Positions 36,020-48,200 of a DNA stretch of 64,000 bases are shown here, piece by piece (the first letter of the stretch is position 1; every line of letters begins with the position of its first letter). Made by a program: the position numbers and the translations under genes. A model generated the notes under the pieces. That model did not search any database, had not been told where the DNA came from, and worked only from the letters and a program-made list of their open reading frames with translations. The DNA is taken from the NCBI GenBank assembly GCA_025084515.1, contig JAJAGP010000018.1, positions 248,001-312,000 of the forward strand. The letters are read 5' to 3'. Source of the stretch: Ancistrus triradiatus. Its lineage: Eukaryota > Chordata > Actinopteri > Siluriformes > Loricariidae.

Positions 36020-36256
36020 TCAGCACGGAGGGACCACTCTCCTTTTCTTGATGCACTCCCAGATCCAGTTGGACGTGACTTTCTGGGCCCGGCTGTCCTC
36101 CTCGGGTTCGGTCAGGGTGTGGGTGGCCGAGGTGCTGTCGTAGTCGGGCACCAAGTCGCCATCGTATGCCAAGAAGTACCGGCGCAGCTTGGTGAACTCC
36201 CGCACCGACTCGGGGAGGTAGAGCTTTACTCCGGTGAAGATGTCGAGCAAGGTCTG
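36020..36256 (-). CDS. lig3: lig3 terminal exon: BRCT domain
   Basis: Seventy-eight residues begin QTLLDIFTGVKLYLPES and end WIWECIKKRRVVPPC, then TGA. In mammals this C-terminal BRCT domain binds XRCC1, and its presence identifies the alpha-type splice form. AATAAA occurs at 36005-36000, 15 bases past the stop. It could serve as the poly(A) signal, although it is unusually close to the stop codon. Confidence 0.95.
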   Translation of the reverse strand, partial: QTLLDIFTGVKLYLPESVREFTKLRRYFLAYDGDLVPDYDSTSATHTLTEPEEDSRAQKVTSNWIWECIKKRRVVPPC

Positions 36257-39200
36257 CTGGAAAAATAGAGAAGGCACGGCCCACTGACTAAGCATTTTAC
36301 TGATATTAATTACCTAAGTTAGCTGTGAGAGACTGGGCGGGTTCAGGTCGCAGGGTTTATTCGATTAAAAAAAAAAAACGTGAATGCCGACATCCAAGCC
36401 TTAGTGCGCACCAGAGAGTTAAATTAGAAACGGACCAAGACCCACTGTTGTATGAACACAGCATGGACTAAGATGTATATTTTTGCATAAATATGATCAG
36501 ATTGGGTCACATACTTTTGCCACTCACTAATATGTAATCCTGAATAATTTTACTTAATAAATAAATGACCAAGTATAATATTTTTATCTCATTTGTTTAA
36601 CTGGGTTCTCTTTATCTACTTTTAGGACTTGTGTGAAAATCTGATGATGTTTTAGGTCGCATATGCAGAAATCTATAAAATTCTAAAGGGTTCACAAACT
36701 TTCAAGCATCACTGTGTGTCTACATTTATATATACACACACCTTGATATAACATTTATGAAACAAAAAAAGCAAAGAATACTCGAGCATACGTGGTTTAT
36801 CTCGCTGTAGGATGTGCATCGTCGGGTTGGATTATGCGTTCTTATTTATTAGACCACCTAATGGGATTGCGTTTTTAGGAACAGGGTCACGAGAACTCGA
36901 AACATATTTGAATCCCTACTTTATTCTCTGAGATACTGGCTTGAACATAACGAACTTGGGAGAACGTTTGCAACGTACTACCGTAATACCGCTAAAATAG
37001 GAGCTTGCGCCATTAAGGTGCTGACAACGGTACCGCAGTTTCAGCATGACACGCCTGCAGATGTCGTTACAAGTTTGTCGTGTTTTTACCGTAGTTAGTC
37101 GCAACACACAGGTTTACAACGAGTGTTATTTTCCTTGACATTAAATGAGAAATGTGCCAATATATCGACTCTCTTCTTTCTCTCGGGTCGAGTTGGTTTC
37201 ATGGCAAACAGTACAGAGGCTGGTTGTACGGTTAGGTCAAACGTCTGCGTCTTACCACGTTACTGATTGGATCGCTACCCAACTTGTCCCGCCTTTCCAC
37301 GAAACTAGATCAAATCTGATTGGATGTCGTCTCTGCCAAACATTTTCGTCTCGTTTTGATTCGTTGACCACAGTGTCAGTTCATTTCGTCCTGGTTTTCT
37401 GTCGTTGTTCACTCATTTTAAATCTAGTCATCGTCTCGTTTTCGTTCGGAAAAAACGGGTCGTTGACGAACTATGACGAAAATCATTCGTCAACGAAATT
37501 AACACTGCTTACAAGCCAAGCAGTTGTGTGTTAAGCACCTTGCTCGAGAACTAAACAGTCAGGCAGAGGCGAGATTTGAACCCTGGACCTTGTGTACCCT
37601 AACTGCCACAGCGGGGAAACCTCCTTTTATTGTGGTCCATGTTTTATTAGTATCTTCTATAAAAATTTCGACGAGTATAAAGGCACCGTTGCAGGTGAGC
37701 CAAGCAGGAAAAGGTTTATGACTTGGCAATTACCCGAGCCATTTTCTTCGATTTGATGCAATCGTGCACCAAAGGCTGTAGGCGTGACTTAATACAGAGG
37801 TCGTAACGTGTAATAATAGATGTAGATTTCCATTTATGTCATTTAGCAGAAGCCCTTATCTAGGGGATAGTCCGTTGATACAGTTACACAATCCAAGCGG
37901 GTTAAGGCTCTTGCTCAAGGACCCAACAGTGGCAGCTTGGCAGAGGTGGGATTTGAACCCTGGACCTTCTGGTCCATAGTCCAGTACCTTAACCGCTAGG
38001 CCACCACATAAATATAATACAGTTGAAATAACCCCAGCCATTGTACAAACCTTTTCATTCTGAGCGTCCGCCATCTTGGCCGGAGTGGCTTTGGATCGGC
38101 CCTGTCCGTTGCTGCGAACTGGTTCAGTCTTGATCTGGAACGGACCAGAACAATCTGAGTAAAGTGCCCGTTATATTCGGTACATATAATGGCGGGGAGG
38201 CACGCTGCACACCTTCTTAGCCGGGTGTTCCTCAGGCGGCAGCTTCCTCTTGACGGGGGAAGGGTTTTCCGATTTCGCCAGCTTTGGCTTCGGTTTTGCT
38301 TTTGGGGTGTGCCCGTTTTCTGTAGCAAACGGAAAACAAAAAAAACCCGCCACAGATGAATAAGAATCACATGTTTTTCTGATTAGTATCTCAGGTGTGC
38401 AGGACACGTACTGGCTTTGTTGGCGCCCGTTGCTCCGTTGGAGGTGGATGGAGAGCTCCCTCCACTGTCGCCTCCTGAGGAACCTTTGTCTTTACTGCTC
38501 GAAGGCCCGGCAGTTACCTCAAAGTCGCACCTCTCCTTAGACACGCGGTACAGTTCCTACACACCGAGGTATTGATGTCATGAGGCACTTTTATTGAAAA
38601 AGAGGCACCTAGTAATAAGGGAGCGTCCCAGTCATTTACCCTACCAACTCTGTTGCCTAAAGACTAAACACTGTGTTACAGGGATAGAACGAATCTAGGG
38701 TTATGCGTTATTGTTTATTATGCCATCTAATGCAATTGCATTTTCGAACACCAGCGGGCCTATTGTGCTATGTAGAATGTAGGCAATAGTGACTAGGGGG
38801 CCATTTGGGACACAGGCCATAAGTACAGGCATCATCAGCAGCATAAGTAGATTTCCAGTGTTTACAAAAAAATCTACATCAAATTATGTTAACACCTTAA
38901 CATTTAACAACCCTGGCTACTTTAAGTCACTAGTTAGGGTGGGATGACGCATCATCTAGTGGGATTATGCATTCTTGTTTTTCACTGGCATTGAATGCAA
39001 TTGCATTTCCCATAGCCTGTTCTCAGTGAGGTTCCTAATTTCTTTTAATTGCAGTGGAATAAAGATTTATTTATTACATTTTTATTCAAGAAAAGTACAG
39101 TTTTGAATTGTTATTCTTCAGAAAAGGGAAAGTTTTTAGTTGGTTATTTAAGATATGGTAAGCATTATGTTTACCCTTTTATACCCCTGTTTGTAATCAT

Positions 39201-42200
39201 TTCTTTTAAAAACAGGGGACTAAATTGGTTTTTGTATAAAGACTTGTTCATTGTTTTTGCATTGTATACACTTCCGAAATAAAAAGGGAATGTCTTATGG
39301 AATAAACAAAAAAAAAATGACTAGGGGGCCATTTGGGACACAGCCCATAAGTACAGGCAAAATTCGATTTGCAGTGTTAAAAAAAAAAATTCTGCGTTAA
39401 ATTATCGCGTTAACGCCTCAACATTTAACAACCCTGGCTACTTTAAGTCACTAGTTAGGGTGGAACAATGCATCACCTAGTCGGATTATGCGTTCTTGTT
39501 TTTTTACCACCATCGAACCTCAGTTTCTGTTTCTTTTAATTGCAGGGGAAAACGCTTTTTTTGTTTAAACTTGTGAGCATTTTTTTCATTGTACACTGCA
39601 GAAATAAAGAGGGGATGTCTTATCGAATGTAATCGTGAATCGAATCGTGAGCTCTGTGTGACGTAGAATGTAGGGAATAGAGACTAGGCGACCATTTGGG
39701 ACACAGCCCATAATTCCAGGCAAAAAAAGGGGTTAAATTATCACGTTAACCCTTCCAGTCTCCAGTCAGTGCACCTTGAGCTGGGGGAGGTCGGTGGCAG
39801 TCTTCCAGTCCTTATCGTCGCGCATGCGGGTGCAGCGGGGGAAGCGAATGGAGATGCCGTCGGCCGTGTGCATTTCCGACTTGGAGAACTCTGCTCCTGT
39901 GATCTCCCACACCGGGGCTTTCTAGAGACGAGAGAAACGTTACAGAAACATGAACAGCCTTCCTGAAGAAGCATCCTTCTGACGAGTCTACTTTTTTTTT
40001 TTTTTTACCTCTGGGTCTCGGATCAGGAAATCTGGGTAGTAGTTCTTGACTATATTTAACCAGGCTGGAATCTTGCTCGGATCCTATAAAAGCAGGTCGT
40101 GGATAATTGATTAGACTTGTATAGAGTAGAGGATTGAAGCACGGTACAGACGACGCCCATTTGTTTCGGCTTACTTTGCCAATTTTGATGACGTCCAGCT
40201 CCTTTTGGAGCCTGGCAAGCGTGGCGTCGTCGTAGCCCCCGGAGCATTTGGTCACAGTGCACCACTTCTTGGAGGCGGGATCATAGCAGCCCATGAGGAA
40301 ACTGGACATGATGCCGCCTGGGTAGAGCAGAATGGAACCAAAACATTTCGGCATTGATGTCATTTAGCAGACGTTTTTATAGGTAGCCTAGTGGGTAAGG
40401 TACTGTGCTATGGACCAGAAGGTCTAGGGTTCAAATCCCACCTCTGCCAAGCTGCCACTGTTGGGTCCTTGAGCAAGACCCTTAACCCACAGTTGCTTGG
40501 ATTGTAAGATTGAATCAATTGTAAGTCGCTCTGGATAAGGGCGTCTGCTAAATGCTGTAAATGTAAATGTTATAGACCATTGAGACTATTATATACAGTC
40601 TTACAATCCAAGCAGTTGTGGGTTAAGGGTCTTGCTCAAGGGCCCAATAGGTGGGCTTTGAACCCTGGACCTTCTGGTCCACCGTCCAGTACCTTAACCG
40701 CTAGGCCACCACATTTAACGAGATGCTCTGCTTGCGATTTGATTTTCGTCCCATTTTTACATGTAAACGAGGCATGATTTCTTGAATAAGTTTTTAAACA
40801 AAAACAAAACAGACTAGAAACAAAGGTTTAAACTGGTAAATGCTCTACTGTAGCTTCACCATATCTTATATAACCTTTTGGGTTTGGAAGAATAATTCAA
40901 AAATGGTGTACTTGTATGAAAATGAAAACAGAATCTTTACTGCCATTAAAAGCAATTAGGAGTTTCAAATAATGCTACAGAGAAAATGCGCTAGAGTAGA
41001 AGATTCACCACGTTTCGATGACGAAGTGCTTAAATTGAAAAATCAAAGTAAATACATGAGCTCCCTGGGCTAAGCTCAGGATTTACACGTCATCAATCTA
41101 GAGTTTCATAAACACATTTTCATCGTTGTATAGGATAAACTTTCTGTACGTTTTAACCACATTAGCCTTAAGAGTCTGAACTCATCTTGGCTTTTTTTTT
41201 ATTTATTTTTTTTAAATCAATAAACTAAAATATCACGACTGACTTGCGTAATGCTTCGAACACACCTTTGGAGCCGGATCCATAAAACGCCCCCAAGACC
41301 ACGAGGTCTGCGGTGTCAGCCATAGCGCCTTCGTTGAGGTAGTCTTTCTTCACCTTCAGCCAGTGACGCTTACCAGGTTCGTACAGCCCCTGTTGGAAAG
41401 AGTCCGGCTCTCACTCAATAGATCAAACACTGAGAACTGCAACAATTCAAACCCTGCTGGAAATGGAAGGTGCAGGTAGAGGCAAAATTCACAGACACCA
41501 TCTTGTTACCTTGCGCTGATGTAATTCCTTGTCTCGGGGTTAAATTTCATGCATTATATATCAGATACATGGTTCGGATCATGCGGTCGGGGGTTCAAGT
41601 ACATCCGACGTTCTAAGTTGTAAACAAGCGTGCTTTACCTTGATGTCTTTCAGAACAAGTCCCTCCAGCCCCTCTCTGATGACCCGTGTGATCATTTCAG
41701 CCAGGTCAGCAGCTTTCTATCAGAACACAAGAGACCCTTTTATTGTCTCACACAATAATATTCAGTCTCAGCATGAATTAGGGAACAGTGGAGCTTTTTA
41801 TAATAATGTCCGTCACGCTTAAGTGTTTCGGAACATCAAACCCATTTATATATTAGTCAAAGACAACACGAGTAAATACAAAATGTAGTTTTTAAATGAA
41901 GGTGTTTATTATTAAGGGAGAAAGAAAATCCAAACCTACATGGCCCTGTGTGAAAAAGTGATTGCCCCCTAAACCTAAAAACTGGTTGTTCCACCCTTAG
42001 CAGCAACAACTGCAACCAAGCGTTTGTGATAACTTGCAATGAGTCTTTTACAGCGTGGTGGAGAATTTTGGCCACCCATTCTTTGCAGAATTGTTTGTAA
42101 TTCAGCCACACTGGAGGGTTTTCCAGCATGAACGGCCTTTTTAAGGGTCATGCCACAGCATCTCAATAGGATTCAGGTCAGGACTTTGACTAGGCCACTC

Positions 42201-45200
42201 CAAGGTCTTATTTTGTTTTTCTCTTCAGCCATTCAGGAGGTGGACTTGCTGCTGTGTTTTGGATCATTGTCCTGCTGCAGAACCCAGTTCGTTTCAGCTT
42301 GAGGTCACCAACAGATGGCCGGACATTCTCTTTCAGGATTTTTGGTAGACAGCAGAATTCATAGTTCCATTTATCACAGCAAGTTTCTTCCAGGTCCTGA
42401 AGCAGCAAAACAGCCCCAGACCATCACACTACTTTTACTGCTGCTATAATGTTCTTTTTCTGAAATGGCTGTGTTACTTTTACACCAGATGTAATGGGGC
42501 ACACACCTTCCAAAGAGTTCAACTTTTGTCTCATCAGTCCACAGAATGTTTTCCCAAAGGTCTTGGGGATCATCAAGATGTGTTCTGGAAACATGAGATG
42601 AGCTTTAATGTTCTTTTTTGCTCAGCAGTGGTTTTGGTCTTGGAACTCTGCCATGCAGGCCATTTTTGCCCAGTCTCTTTCTCATGGTGGAGGCATGAAC
42701 ACTGACATTAACTGAGGCAAGTGAGGCCTGCAGTTCTTTGGATGTTGTTGTGGGGTCTTTTGTGACCTCTTGGATGAGTCGTTGCTGTGCTCTTGGGGTA
42801 ACTTTGGTCGGCCGGCCACTCCTGGGAAGGTTCACCACTGTTCCATGTCTTCGCCATTTGTGGATAATGGCTCTCACTGTGGTTCGCTGGAGTCCCAAAG
42901 CTTTAGAAATGGCTTTATAACCCTAGATCATAGATCTCAATGACTTTCTTTCTCAGTTGTTCCTGAATTTCTTTGGATCTCGGCATAATGTGTAGCTTTT
43001 AAGGATCTTTTGGTGTACTTCACTTTGTCAGGCAGGTCCTATTTAAGTGATGTCCTGATTGAGAACAGGTGTGGCAATAATCAGGCCTGGGTGTGGCTAG
43101 AGACAGTGAACTCAGGTGTGATAAACCATAGTTAAGTTTTAACAAGGGGGAAATCACTTTTTCACACAGAGCCATGTAGGTTTGGATTTTTTTTCTCTCC
43201 TAATAATAAAGACCTTCATTTAAAAATTGCATTTTGTGTTGTGCTATATATAATTAAAGCAAAAAAACAAAAACAAAAAACAAAACAAAAAAAAAAAACA
43301 CAGAACAAAAAAACAGCAAGTTAAATGAACAATGGAAATCATACATCACAACAACAAAAAATGAAAACCGAAAATAATAATTTTAATAAAGATAGTAAAA
43401 TAAAGGACATCTGAAAAAGGTGCATCTTTAACAAAGCCCCTGGCTCACGTAACCACAGATTAATGAGATGAGGGCAAGCGTACCGTGACGTGCTTCATTT
43501 CAGAAAACAGGATCCTGTTCGGAACTTCCACCATGTTGTCATGAAGAAATTTTCTCCTCTCACACAGCGGCCTAAACATGACAACACGACATGATTTTAT
43601 TTCTACACAAACAGCAAGTGGTTAAACCTGGTTTGGTTATTTCACAAGACTTGTGTAGCCGCTGCAATAACAAAAAAAAACAAATGTTGCCAGTAATGAT
43701 GACTCACTTGTCCATGAGGCTGACTCCATTAAAATAAATGCAATCGAACACGAACAGGCCGACTTGTGCATCCTGGAAGGCTGCTTTCTGAAAGAGACGG
43801 GTAACAATGAGCATTTCCCCAACATGTGACCAAGTGTCCCTAGTCTAGGTCACGTGACACAGACCCCGCCTTCCCCCGACCTGTCTTGTATTGTCAGGTG
43901 CCAAGCTCAAATCAAAGCACTCCTCAAACATCACCTCACCAGAGGCAGGGTACGAACCAGAATAGCAGAGTTGGCGAGGTGAGGTTTGAGATGCATTTCG
44001 AGTTGGCAAAGGGTTTTCCTGGAATCGACCGTGAGTGTGGTGCAGCTTAGGAAGCAGAAAAGGACCAAAAGGGTGCAGTGCCCAATGGCCCTAGATCAAG
44101 ATGTTAGACAAGATTAAAGAAATCTAGTTGAAAATGGGTTTTTCCAAAATGGATAACAAGCCTTTGGATTCTGAAGATTTGGTTCTGGAGTGCTTAATCC
44201 AATGGACCATTTGTCCAGGATTGAATGCTTCACCTGGGTTTTTCTAGACTTGAAGCAGAAATCTAAAATACCTTTAATAAAATATAATGAGATCATTTTC
44301 ATCTGGAGTTTTAAAGCTGGACCGAGACGTACTTATATACGCACGTTCTGCAAAACTGATTCAAAACATACTTCTAAAACCACAATTTAATCTTACATTG
44401 TAAAAAAAATTGTGTTTTTTTTGTTAACTTCATGTTCAGGCTGCATTAAATTCTGAATTAAATCATCATCTAATAAATTAACAGAATAAAAGCACAGGTA
44501 TAAATTATGGTTCTCCAGTCCATTCCAGGACCTTCACATCCCGCCCGGGGTACGAGCTCAGACCTTTGAGGAACCTCTAACTGAGAATGACCGTTTGTTA
44601 AGCTCTTACTTTGTGAACTCCTAGCGTCCCAAACGGCAGAGGTTTGCTGGTCTTGGTGTCGATCAGGAGCACTTCGGCGTCCAGTATCATACTGTGGCCA
44701 CCAGCAAAGGCCTGAGGTATAAACTCTTTAAAGTGGGCCACCTAGGCGGGAAATAAAACCAGTTCTGTGGATTATTTATGTACAGCATGTGGAGACGACG
44801 GTTACGATACACGTGTCAGTGGCACGGTTCTACATCTGTACCTTGTGAGGCAGCACCGGTTTGAGACTGCGGCTGAAGTAGCTGAAGTGATTGCCGTTCT
44901 TGTGCACTTGCACCCGCTCGCCGTCGTACTTGATCTCCGAGTACATTCCGTTTGGGCATTTCTTCATGGCGTACTCGACGGACTTGCAGGCTTCGGCCTA
45001 GGAACAAGCAGAAGCGCCAGTCGTTTTGCATCATGATCATGAAGTAAAAACCAGCCGGAATCCCATCTTACACCATTTTTTCGATTCATTAGAGCAGGTT
45101 AGTGGTGCTGGATACTCAGTCAGCGGATTACAAGTACCTTACAGTGGGGCAAATTATGGTGGAAAATAAGTATTTGGTCAATAACAAAAGTTCTACTCCA

Positions 45201-48200
45201 TAATTTGTAACATAACCCTTGTTGACAATGACAGAGGTCAACGATTCCTGTAAGTCTTCACCAGGTCTTTGGCCCATTCCTCCATGCAGATCTCCTCTAG
45301 AGCAGTGATGTTTTGGGGCTGTCCCTGGGCAACACGGACTTAACTCACTCCACACATTTTCAATGGGTTGAGGTTTGAAGACTGGCTAGGCCACTTCAGG
45401 ACCTTCAAATGCATTTTCCGGAGCTACTCCTTCGTTGCCCGAGCGGTGTGTTTGGGATCATTGTCATGCTGGAATACCCAGCCACGTTCCATCTTCAATG
45501 CTCTCACTGATGGAAGGAGGCTTTGGCTTAAAATCTCACAATACATGGCCCCGTTAATTCTTCCCTTAACACGGATCAGTCGTCCTGTCCCCTCTGCAGA
45601 AAAACAGCCCCAAAGTATGATGTTTCCACCCCCATGCTTCACAGTAGGTATGTTCTTGGGATGCAACTCAGCATTCTTCTTCTTCCAAACATGACGAGTT
45701 GAGTTTTTACCAAAAAGTTCTATTTTGGTTTCATCTGACCACATGATATTCTCCCAATCCTTTTCTGGATCATCCATATGCTCTCTGGCAAACTTCAGAC
45801 GGGCCTGGACATGTACTGGCTTAAACGGGGGGGGCACGCCTGGCACTGCAGTATCTGAGTCCCTCTCAGCGTAGTGTGTTACTGATGGTAGCCTTTGTTA
45901 CTTTGGTCCCAGCTCTCTGCAGGTCATTCATCAGGTCCCTCTGTGAAGTTTCTGGGATTTTTAATCATCGTTCTCATGATCATTTTGACCTACGGGATGA
46001 CTTCTTGCGTGGAGCCCCAGATCGAGGGAGATTATCAATGGTCTTGTATGTCTTACAATTGCTCCCACAGTTCATTTATTCACACCAACCTGCTTGCCTA
46101 TTGTAGATTCACTCTTCCCAGCCTGGTGCAGGTCTACAATTTTCTTCCTGGTGTCCTTCGACAGCTCTTTGGTCTTGGCCATGGATGAGTTTGGAGTCTG
46201 ACTGTTTGAGGCTGTGGACAGGTGTCTATTATACAGATAACGAGGTCAAACAGGTGCCATTAATACAGGTACCAGTGGAGGACAGAAGAGCTTCTTAAAG
46301 AAGAAGTTACAGGTCTATGAGAGCCAGAAATCTTGCTTTTTTGTGGGTGACCAAATACTTATTTTCCACCATAATTTACAGTTAAATTCTTCAAAAATCC
46401 TACAATGTGATTTCATGGATTTTTTTTCTCATTTTGTCTCTCATAGTTGAAGTGTAGCTATGATAAATTACAGACCTCTCTCATCTTTCTAAGTAGGAGA
46501 ACCTGCACAATCAGTGGCTGACTAAATACTTTTTTGCCCCACTGTATACCTCATGACGCGTTTCGCTGTATTTGCTATTTAAGCCCAGCTATTAAAGAAC
46601 AATACAGCCCCAGTAGGCTAAAAGACATCCAGATTAATGGTAGGTCGATAAGCAGCAGAGGGTTCTGACCAGCATGGGCTGCACAGGGGTCATGAGGGTG
46701 GCCTCTATACTCAGAAGCTTCCTGGGGCCTCCGCCATTCGCCGACTCCTCCTGATTGCGAAGCACCCGGTCAATCACGTCGCCGAGGTTCCGGGAGGCTT
46801 TGAAGGCGTCGTAGGCATTGGGGTCCAGAGCGTCCAGGCTACACACGAGGAAATGATCAAACGGTTAACATGGTTTTTAGGCGTTACGCTCCCGAGTCGT
46901 TTCAGTTTTTCATTCTCTTTACTGTTGCACACACTAAAAGTTTGATTATACTTTGATATACTGGAGTTTAAAACACAGTTCATAACTAGTTCATATACTT
47001 CCAGCAGAAATCAAAGTCTAGGACAACCTCGTATTGGATGCAATGTTAGAAAACTGGAAGACAGATTCGTAACGCTAATATGGTGTCTCATAAGTGGGTG
47101 GGAACTGTTCCTCAGGGGGACTTACACATGTTTGGCACCTGAATTAATTTTCAGATCATGCTTGACCAGTCGAATGTAACACTTCAAGTCATTCCCGGTG
47201 CATCTGTTATTTAAAAAAAAAAAAAAATGCAGAATTAGGTAGGGGAACAAAAAATGCAAGTAAAAGTTCTTTAGATGATTAAGATATTAAATCGCAAGTC
47301 AGTACGTAATGTTGCTCGCTTGTATTTAACACGAATTAATAAAATTACTTACACCGTGCATCATTTTTAAATGGCATTACATACAGTGGTGCTTGAAAGT
47401 TTGTGCACCCTTACAAATTTTATATATTTCTGCATAAGTATAACATCATCAGATTTTCACACAAGTCCTAAAAGTAGATAAAGAGAACCCACAAATATTA
47501 TACTTGGTCAATTATTTATTGAGGAAAATGATCCAATATTTTATTAGTGAGTGGCAAAAGTATGTGACCCTTTGCTTTCAGTATCTGGTGTGACCCCCCC
47601 CCGTGCAGCAATAACTGCAGCTAAACGTTTCCTGTAGCTGTTGATCAGTCCTGCACACCGGCTTGGAGGAATTTTAGGGCTTTTCCTCAAAAGTGGCTTT
47701 TCCTCACTACATTTCCCAGCGCTCCCCGTGTCACGCGCTGCCGAGTTCCTCATTTAGGACGGGACAGTATCATATCGTGCATGGCTTGATTTTCTTGGGG
47801 GGAAAACTCAAAATTCAGAGTACGGGTTCTGCTGAATGTGTGTTCATGTTTATTGTCATTGGAAAGTCGAAATCTTGGAAGTCAGGTAGCACCTGTACCT
47901 CAAATAAAACTTCTCACCGGTACAATGTATTTTTCATAAAATACACTCACTTTTTGGCGATAGCCTGCAGTTCGGCCTGCTGGTCGTCCTCTTTCGTGAG
48001 CTGAGCCAGGCGGTGTAGCGAGGCGTCCACTTCCTGGATGGTCAGGAGACTCTTGGTCGAAGGAGGAAAAGACTTGCTGGCTTCGAAAAACATCCGGACC
48101 GTTTCCGATACGTCGCCCTTTAACCGGGAGACAATTCCTTAGGACGCCACTTTGTGGTGATTCACACCGGTTATGCGGATTTCAAGTTGGAGACTGACCT

